Assembly: GCF_014297445.1 (NCBI RefSeq)
Contig: NZ_JACORU010000007.1
Coordinates: forward strand, 186,001 to 250,000
Length of the DNA stretch: 64,000 nt
From: Ramlibacter albus
GTDB taxonomy: Bacteria > Pseudomonadota > Gammaproteobacteria > Burkholderiales > Burkholderiaceae_C
Direction: 5' to 3'
The notes beneath the pieces are model-generated. The model did no database searches. It had not been told where the DNA came from and saw only the letters and a list, made by a program, of their open reading frames with translations. The position numbers and the translations under genes are program-made. Positions 57,852-64,000 of this stretch are shown one piece after another. Within the stretch, counting starts at the first letter, position 1. Each line of letters starts with the position of its first letter.

Positions 57852-58571
57852 TCAGGCGTAGACCAGGGTTCCCTCGTCCTCGCCCATCACCACGCGCTTG
57901 AGCGCGCCGTGCTTGAAGATCGAGAACACCTTGATGGGCAGCTTCTGGTCGCGGCACAGCGCGAACGCGGTGGCGTCCATGATGCCCAGGTTGCGCATCA
58001 TGGCCTCATCGAACGTGAGCTTGGCATACCGCGTGGCGGACGGGTCCTTCTGCGGGTCGGCGCTGTACACGCCGTCCACCTTGGTGGCCTTGAGCACGAG
58101 CTGCGCGCCGATCTCCGCCCCGCGCAGCGCCGCGGCCGTGTCGGTGGTGAAGAAGGGGTTGCCCGTGCCGGCCGCGAAGATGACGACCTTGCCCTCTTCC
58201 AGGTACTGCAGCGCCTTGGGGCGCACGTAGGGCTCGACCACCTGCTCGATGTTGATGGCCGACATGACGCGGGCCGTGAGGCCCTGCTTGTCCATCGCGT
58301 CGGCCAGCGCCAGCGAGTTCATCACCGTGGCCAGCATGCCCATGTAGTCGGCGGTGGCCCGGTCCATGCCGACCGAGCCGCCCGCCACCCCGCGGAAGAT
58401 GTTGCCGCCGCCGATGACCACGGCCACCTGCACGCCCATGTTCACCACCTCGGCCACCTCTTCGACCATGCGGACGATGGTGGCGCGGTTGATGCCGAAG
58501 GCGTCGTCCCCCATCAGCGCTTCCCCGGACAGCTTCAGGAGGATGCGCTGGTAGGCGGGCTGGGCGGGCAT
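57852..58571 (-). CDS. pyrH: UMP kinase
   Basis: Phosphorylates UMP. 239 residues of the amino-acid-kinase fold with [26 protein letters not shown] and the C-terminal GTLV. Canonically placed between tsf and frr. Confidence 0.97.
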   Translation of the reverse strand: MPAQPAYQRILLKLSGEALMGDDAFGINRATIVRMVEEVAEVVNMGVQVAVVIGGGNIFRGVAGGSVGMDRATADYMGMLATVMNSLALADAMDKQGLTARVMSAINIEQVVEPYVRPKALQYLEEGKVVIFAAGTGNPFFTTDTAAALRGAEIGAQLVLKATKVDGVYSADPQKDPSATRYAKLTFDEAMMRNLGIMDATAFALCRDQKLPIKVFSIFKHGALKRVVMGEDEGTLVYA

Positions 58572-58637
58572 GCGGTGGGCTCCTTGTTCGCGTGTTGGGT
58601 GGCGAGTTTAGCGGCGGTTTAGCGGCGAGGGGCCGTC

Positions 58638-59531
<894 letters not shown>

Positions 59532-59563
59532 TTCAGTGTCCTCTTCAATTCGATACGGTTGCG

Positions 59564-59587
59564 AAAAGGGGGCTCAAGAGCCCCCTT
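59564..59587 (-). terminator. Hairpin terminator/attenuator between rpsB and tsf
   Basis: GGGGGCTC and GAGCCCCC form an 8-bp perfect stem, flanked by AAAA on one side and TT on the other; on the minus strand the stem is followed by TTTT. It lies in the 78-bp rpsB-tsf gap and is a partial terminator of the kind known between these genes. Confidence 0.75.
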
Positions 59588-59609
59588 CCCTCGGTCTGGG
59601 TGGGGCGGA

Positions 59610-60362
59610 TCAGGAGGCCGAGCCTTCTTCCACTTCCACGAACTCGTCGCTGCCTTCGCTCACGGCGCGCTGCACGTCGGAGACGGCATTGGCGCGGCCT
59701 TCCAGCACGGCGTCGGCGATGCCGCGCGCGTACAGCGTCACGGCCTTGGCGGAGTCGTCGTTGCCGGGGATGACGTAGTCGATGCCCTCGGGCGAGTGGT
59801 TGGAGTCCACCACGCCGATGATCGGGATGCCCAGCTTCTGCGCTTCGGCCACGGCGATCTTGTGGTAGCCCACGTCGATGACGAACAGGGCGTCGGGCAG
59901 CGTGCCCATTTCCTGGATGCCGCCGATGTCCTTCTCGAGCTTGGCCATCTCGCGCGTGAACATGAGCTGCTCTTTCTTGCTCATGGCGTCGAGGCCGGCT
60001 TCCTGCTGGGCCTTCATGTCCTTCAGGCGCTTGAGCGAGGTCTTGACCGTCTTGAAGTTGGTGAGCATGCCGCCCAGCCAGCGCTGGTCCACGTAGGGCA
60101 TGCCGGCACGCTGGGCTTCGCCGGCGAGGATCTCGCGGGCCTGGCGCTTGGTGCCGACCATGAGGATCGTGCCGCGGTTCGATGCCAGCTGGCGCGCGAA
60201 CTTCATCGCGTCCTGGAACATCGGCAACGTCTTCTCGAGGTTGATGATGTGGATCTTGTTGCGATGGCCGAAGATGAAGGGGGCCATCTTGGGGTTCCAG
60301 AAGCGCGTCTGGTGCCCGAAATGGACACCGGCTTCCAGCATTTGACGCATGGTCGCGGACAT
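59610..60362 (-). CDS. rpsB: 30S ribosomal protein S2
   Basis: 250 residues; [19 protein letters not shown] start region, then [16 protein letters not shown] and [20 protein letters not shown], all typical. First gene of the rpsB-tsf-pyrH-frr group, with a structured leader. Confidence 0.98.
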   Translation of the reverse strand: MSATMRQMLEAGVHFGHQTRFWNPKMAPFIFGHRNKIHIINLEKTLPMFQDAMKFARQLASNRGTILMVGTKRQAREILAGEAQRAGMPYVDQRWLGGMLTNFKTVKTSLKRLKDMKAQQEAGLDAMSKKEQLMFTREMAKLEKDIGGIQEMGTLPDALFVIDVGYHKIAVAEAQKLGIPIIGVVDSNHSPEGIDYVIPGNDDSAKAVTLYARGIADAVLEGRANAVSDVQRAVSEGSDEFVEVEEGSAS

Positions 60363-60386
60363 GAAGTCTCTCTAAGGTTGGGTCTA

Positions 60387-60436
60387 GAATCCGCCGATTC
60401 GTCGCTGGGAGCGACGCACCTTGGACAGGCGGATTC
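60387..60436 (-). promoter_or_regulatory. Nested stem-loop in the rpsB leader
   Basis: A perfect 9-bp stem (GAATCCGCC at 60387-60395 with GGCGGATTC at 60428-60436) encloses a 7-bp hairpin with a 3-nt loop (60400-60416). It lies 25-74 nt upstream of the rpsB ATG. In Proteobacteria S2 represses its own mRNA through a structured leader, and this is a candidate for that element. Confidence 0.5.
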
Positions 60437-60515
60437 GCGATTTGCTTCGCTGACAGCGCCCGCACGACACGTGCAGCACCCAGCAAAACCGCCGGAGTAT
60501 ACCACGCCCCTCCCC

Positions 60516-61847
60516 ATGCTTCACGACCTCCACACCGCGCGAGAGCGCATCCGGCAAGGGGAAACCTCGGCGGCCGATGAGCTTGAGGCTGCACTCTCCG
60601 CCGCGAAGTCCGAAGCCTGCAAGGGCAGCTTCCTGAAGCTGCACGAAGCCTCCGCGCGCGCCGCCGCGGCTTCGGCGGCCAATCGCGAGCGGCCGCTCGC
60701 AGGGCTGGCCGTTTCGGTCAAGGACCTCTTCGACATCGCCGGCGACACCACGGCCGCGGGCTCCGCCGTCCTCGCCGATGCGCCGCCTGCAGTGACCGAC
60801 TCACCTGCCGTGGCTCGTCTCAGGGCCGCGGGCGCGGCGATCATCGGGCGCACGAACATGACCGAGTTCGCGTTCTCGGGCGTGGGCGTGAACCCGCACC
60901 ACGGCACGCCGTGGAACCCCGCGGACCCGGCCACGCACCGGGTCCCTGGCGGCTCCAGCTCCGGCGCGGCAGTGTCGGTGGCCACCGGCGCGGCGTACAT
61001 CGGGCTGGGCTCGGACACGGGCGGCTCGATCCGCACCCCGGCGGCGCTGTGCGGCATCGTCGGGTTCAAGAACACGGCGCGGCTCGTGCCGCTGGACGGC
61101 GCCCTGCCCCTGTCGACGACGCTCGATACCGTGTGCGCGATGACACGCAGCGTCCGCGACGCGATCCTTGCCCACGAAATCCTCGCGGCGCGCACCGTCA
61201 CGCGCAGCAACGCACCGCTGTCGGCCTATCGGTTTGCGGTCGCGCGCGAGCAGATGCTCGACGGGCTCGACCCCACCGTTGCTCGCGCCTTCGAGCGCGC
61301 CGTGCGCGCGTTTCGCGACGCGGGTGCGCACGTCGAGGAGATCCCGCTCGCGCAGATCCACGGCCTGGGCGCGATCCAGTCGCTGGGCGGTTTTACCGCG
61401 GCGGAGAGCTTCGCCTGGCATCGCAAGCTGCTCGCCGAAAAGGGTGCAGGCTACGACCCGCGCGTGCGTGCCCGCATCGAGCGCGGCGCGGCCATGAAGG
61501 CGCACGAGTACATCGAGCTCTTCGCTGCAAGGCGCGAGTGGATCCGCAGCGTGCAGCAGTCGTTGCAAGGCTTCGACGCCGTGCTCTCGCCGACCGTGCC
61601 CATCGTTGCGCCGCCGTTCGCGGACGTCGCGCCCGGTGAAGCACGCGACGCCGAGTTCTTCCGCATCAACGCGCTCCTGCTGCGCAACACGAGCGTGGTG
61701 AACATGCTCGATGGCTGCGCCATTTCGCTGCCTTGCCATGTGCCCGGCGAACTGCCGGTCGGCCTCATGATCTGGCACGGGGCCCTGCGGGACGATACGA
61801 TCCTGAACATCGCCTCGCAGGCCGAATCCGCCCTTCTCGCGCACTGA
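60516..61847 (+). CDS. Amidase-signature-family hydrolase
   Basis: 443 residues. The Ser-cisSer-Lys triad is present: Lys in LAVSVKDLFDIAG, cis-Ser/Ser in VPGGSSSGAAVSVATGA and GSDTGGSIRTPAALCG. Related to GatA-like and AtzF-type amidases, but no gatB or gatC is adjacent, so it is probably a stand-alone amidase of unknown substrate. Its stop abuts the dadA ATG, suggesting a two-gene operon in nitrogen or amino-acid catabolism. Divergent from rpsB. Confidence 0.9.
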   Translation: MLHDLHTARERIRQGETSAADELEAALSAAKSEACKGSFLKLHEASARAAAASAANRERPLAGLAVSVKDLFDIAGDTTAAGSAVLADAPPAVTDSPAVARLRAAGAAIIGRTNMTEFAFSGVGVNPHHGTPWNPADPATHRVPGGSSSGAAVSVATGAAYIGLGSDTGGSIRTPAALCGIVGFKNTARLVPLDGALPLSTTLDTVCAMTRSVRDAILAHEILAARTVTRSNAPLSAYRFAVAREQMLDGLDPTVARAFERAVRAFRDAGAHVEEIPLAQIHGLGAIQSLGGFTAAESFAWHRKLLAEKGAGYDPRVRARIERGAAMKAHEYIELFAARREWIRSVQQSLQGFDAVLSPTVPIVAPPFADVAPGEARDAEFFRINALLLRNTSVVNMLDGCAISLPCHVPGELPVGLMIWHGALRDDTILNIASQAESALLAH

Positions 61848-63113
61848 ATGAAAATCGCCATCGTGGGCGCCGGCATCGTCGGCGTCACCACTGCCTACGA
61901 GCTGGCCGCAGACGGCCACGAAGTCACCGTTTACGAAAGGCGCGGCGCCGCCGCGCTGGAGTCGAGCTTCGCCAACGCGGGCGTCGTCGCGCCCGGCTAC
62001 GTCACGCCCTGGGCCGCGCCCGGCATGACGGGCAAGGTCCTGCGCCACCTGCTGAGCCGCCACGCACCCGTGCGCGTCGTGCCGCCGCTGCGCGCCCGCG
62101 ACATCGCGTGGATGTTGAAGTGGCGCAGCGCGTGCAAGCTCGAGACGTACCTCGCCAACCGCGCGCGGATGCAGCGCCTCGCGTTCTACAGCCGCACGCG
62201 GCTGCACGCGATCACCGACAAGCTGCAGCTGGAATACGACCGCAGCCCGGGCTACATGGTGGTTTTGCGGGCCGAGAAGGACCGGCGCATGGTGCAGCCG
62301 GGGCTGCAAGTGCTGCGCGATGCAGGCGTCAATTTCCGCGAGATCGATGCGGCGGCGGCGCGCGAGATCGAACCGGCGATCAATGCCGACACCGAGTTCG
62401 CCGGTGCGATCCACCTGCCGGACGACGAGGTGGGCAACTGCCGCCAGTTCGCGCTGCTGCTGAAGAACGAGGCGCAGGCTCTCGGCGCCGTCTTCGAGTT
62501 CAACGCGTCCGTGGCGCCGCTTTCGACGGCGCAGCCCAACCAGTTGCGTATCTCGACGCCGGATGGCGAGAGCACGCGGCGCTTCGATGCGGTCGTCGTG
62601 TGCGGCGGCGTCGAGTCGGCGGAACTGCTGCGCCCCGTCGGTCTGAAGATCCCGATTGCCCCGGTGCACGGCTACTCGATCAGCGCGCCGATCCGCGAGC
62701 CGTTGAACGCGCCGCGCAGCGGGCTCATGGACGAACGCTACAAGGTCGCCATCTCGCGCCTGGGCAACCGCGTGCGCGTGGCCGGCAGCGCCGAGATCGG
62801 CGGGAACCCTGCCTACAAGCGGCCGGCGGCGATCCAGACGCTCTACAAGGTCCTGCACGACTGGTTTCCGGGCGCGGCGCAGCTGGCGAACACCGGCGCG
62901 GCGGTGCAGGAGTGGAAAGGTGCACGGCCGATGCTGCCGGACGGGCCTCCCGTCCTCGGGGCCAGCGGTGTACCCGGTGTATGGCTGAACCTCGGGCATG
63001 GTTCGAGCGGCTGGGCGCTGTCGTGCGGCAGCGCGCGAGCCGTGGCCGACTTGATGGCCGGGCGGGCGCCGGAGATCGATATCGAGGGCCTCGGGGTCGA
63101 GCGGCTGGCGTGA
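61848..63113 (+). CDS. dadA: D-amino acid dehydrogenase (DadA-like)
   Basis: FAD enzyme of the DAO family that deaminates D-amino acids and passes electrons to the respiratory chain. 421 residues: N-terminal KIAIVGAGIVGVTTAYELA, then SSFANAGVVAPGYVTPWAAPGM, and the C-terminal FAD loop LGHGSSGWALSCGSARAVAD. Immediately follows the amidase with no gap. A 27-bp inverted repeat lies 4 nt past the stop. Confidence 0.92.
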   Translation: MKIAIVGAGIVGVTTAYELAADGHEVTVYERRGAAALESSFANAGVVAPGYVTPWAAPGMTGKVLRHLLSRHAPVRVVPPLRARDIAWMLKWRSACKLETYLANRARMQRLAFYSRTRLHAITDKLQLEYDRSPGYMVVLRAEKDRRMVQPGLQVLRDAGVNFREIDAAAAREIEPAINADTEFAGAIHLPDDEVGNCRQFALLLKNEAQALGAVFEFNASVAPLSTAQPNQLRISTPDGESTRRFDAVVVCGGVESAELLRPVGLKIPIAPVHGYSISAPIREPLNAPRSGLMDERYKVAISRLGNRVRVAGSAEIGGNPAYKRPAAIQTLYKVLHDWFPGAAQLANTGAAVQEWKGARPMLPDGPPVLGASGVPGVWLNLGHGSSGWALSCGSARAVADLMAGRAPEIDIEGLGVERLA

Positions 63114-63117
63114 AACT

Positions 63118-63187
63118 GTCATGCCGGACTTGATCCGGCATCCACGGTTGCGCGCTGCCATGGATGCCGGATCAAGTCCGGCATGAC
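63118..63187. repeat. 27-bp inverted repeat with nested palindromes
   Basis: Two perfectly complementary 27-bp arms (63118-63144 and 63161-63187) separated by 16 bp. Each arm also contains its own palindrome, ATGCCGGA-CTTGA-TCCGGCAT. It fills the dadA-nnr gap. It resembles dispersed intergenic palindromic (REP-like) repeats and could end dadA transcription, though no T-tract follows. Confidence 0.85.
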
Positions 63188-63211
63188 GCAGGAGAGGGGC
63201 ACAATCGGCTC

Positions 63212-64000
63212 ATGCACCGCATCGTCCCAGGCCGCGACTGGCCGCTGTTCGACACGGCAGCGATCCGCCGCATCGAGCAAGGCGCTGCTTCGGCGTTGCC
63301 ACCTCACACGCTCATGGAGCGGGCCGGGCTGGCGGTCGCTCGGCTGGCACTGGCGATTGCACCTCATGCACGCACGGTGTGGGTTGCTGCCGGGCCGGGC
63401 AACAACGGCGGCGACGGGCTCGAAGCGGCGATGCACCTGAAGCAGTGGGGCAAGGACGTCACCGTGAGCTGGCTCGGTGAAGAAAGTCGCGCGCCGGCGG
63501 ATGCGAAGGCTTCGCTGAAGCGGGCCCGGGACGCGGGGGTCACGATCGTCACGGAACCGCCTCCTGCGTGGGACCTCGCCATCGACGCGCTGCTAGGCAT
63601 CGGCACCGCTCGCGCGCCGGAAGGCGCGATGCGCGAATGGATCGCGCTGATGAACGCGGCGAACAGGCCGGTGCTCGCGGTCGACCTGCCATCGGGTTTG
63701 TCGGCGGACACGGGCCGCGGCGAATCGGTCATTGCCACGCACACGCTCAGCCTGCTTGCGCTGAAACCCGGGCTCTTCACCGGCCGCGGGCGCGACGCCG
63801 CCGGCGAGGTCTGGTTCGACGACCTGCAGCTCGAGCTGCCGGAGGCGGAAGCCGCCGCGCGGCTGGGCGGATCACCGCAGCAGACCTCACGCCTGCACGA
63901 CTCGCACAAAGGCAGCTACGGTGACGTCGCGATCATCGGCGGCGCAATGGGCATGACGGGCGCTGCATTGCTCGCGGCGACCGCGGCGCTTCACCACGGC
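63212..64000 (+). CDS. nnr: Bifunctional NAD(P)H-hydrate epimerase / ADP-dependent dehydratase (3' partial)
   Basis: Repairs hydrated NAD(P)H. 263 codons are in the window and the frame is open at the right edge. The N-terminal epimerase domain (about 1-215) has VAAGPGNNGGDGLEAAMHLK and VLAVDLPSGLSADTG. The dehydratase domain begins at HDSHKGSYGDVAIIGGAMGM (about 230 on). The ATG at 63212 has GGAGAGGGG about 13 nt upstream. The two-domain fusion is the normal bacterial form. Confidence 0.93.
   Translation, partial: MHRIVPGRDWPLFDTAAIRRIEQGAASALPPHTLMERAGLAVARLALAIAPHARTVWVAAGPGNNGGDGLEAAMHLKQWGKDVTVSWLGEESRAPADAKASLKRARDAGVTIVTEPPPAWDLAIDALLGIGTARAPEGAMREWIALMNAANRPVLAVDLPSGLSADTGRGESVIATHTLSLLALKPGLFTGRGRDAAGEVWFDDLQLELPEAEAAARLGGSPQQTSRLHDSHKGSYGDVAIIGGAMGMTGAALLAATAALHHG

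Noticed and set aside
58594..58625. Short tandem repeat TTTAGCGGCG in the pyrH-tsf gap
   Set aside because: Only two copies of about 10 bp with no relation to a promoter or hairpin; likely chance in GC-rich DNA.

Overview
The window is GC-rich and densely coded. It is most likely chromosomal DNA of a betaproteobacterium of the order Burkholderiales, close to Comamonadaceae (Ramlibacter- or Variovorax-like). This rests on protein character and on gene order, for example rpsB-tsf-pyrH-frr-uppS-cdsA-dxr-rseP-bamA-ompH-lpxD-fabZ-lpxA-lpxB-rnhB. The taxon is an inference; no rRNA gene is present. I saw no tRNA, CRISPR array, integrase or insertion sequence.

Bases 1-32,000 are dominated by phosphate and polyphosphate biology. 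A minus-strand operon pstSCAB-phoU-phoB-phoR-ppk1 runs from about 10.3 to 1.4 kb. Divergent from it is a fasciclin lipoprotein, a solute-binding protein and then ppx. A small arsenic operon (arsR, arsC, aquaporin, flavoprotein; 13.6-16.5 kb) interrupts the theme. Next come a second ppk1 with sixA, a likely phosphate-saving lipid-remodelling operon (M14-like peptidase, hydrolase, olsB, plcP-like, agt-like), a patatin, a PPK2 kinase, a lysine/alanine-rich histone-like protein and a CYTH-CHAD protein. An orphan CesT-type chaperone paired with a membrane protein, and a PhoX alkaline phosphatase, close the region. Pho-box-like sites (7-mers at 11-bp spacing) occur before pstS, the fasciclin gene, the second ppk1, olsB and phoX, with weaker ones before the M14 gene and the CesT gene. 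Several have a TACGCT-like -10 exactly 10 nt after the box. Together these genes cover phosphate scavenging (PhoX, Pst), signalling (PhoRBU), storage and mobilisation (PPK1 twice, PPK2, Ppx, CHAD) and phospholipid replacement (OlsB, PlcP, Agt).

Bases 32,000-43,700 hold housekeeping genes, almost all on the minus strand: a MOSC protein, glmM, folP, ftsH, rlmE, yhbY (plus strand), a DUF4149 protein, greA, carB and carA. At 43.9-45.4 kb there is a plus-strand orphan histidine kinase with a small unknown partner.

Bases 45,400-60,400 hold the classic minus-strand envelope and translation cluster, from rpsB and tsf through the isoprenoid, CDP-diacylglycerol, BamA and lipid A genes to rnhB and an RNA methyltransferase. 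Many genes overlap by 1-4 nt. The rpsB leader shows a nested stem-loop. Bases 60,500-64,000 carry an amidase, dadA, a 27-bp inverted repeat, and a bifunctional NAD(P)HX repair gene cut by the right edge. No gene-free stretch longer than 300 bases was found.
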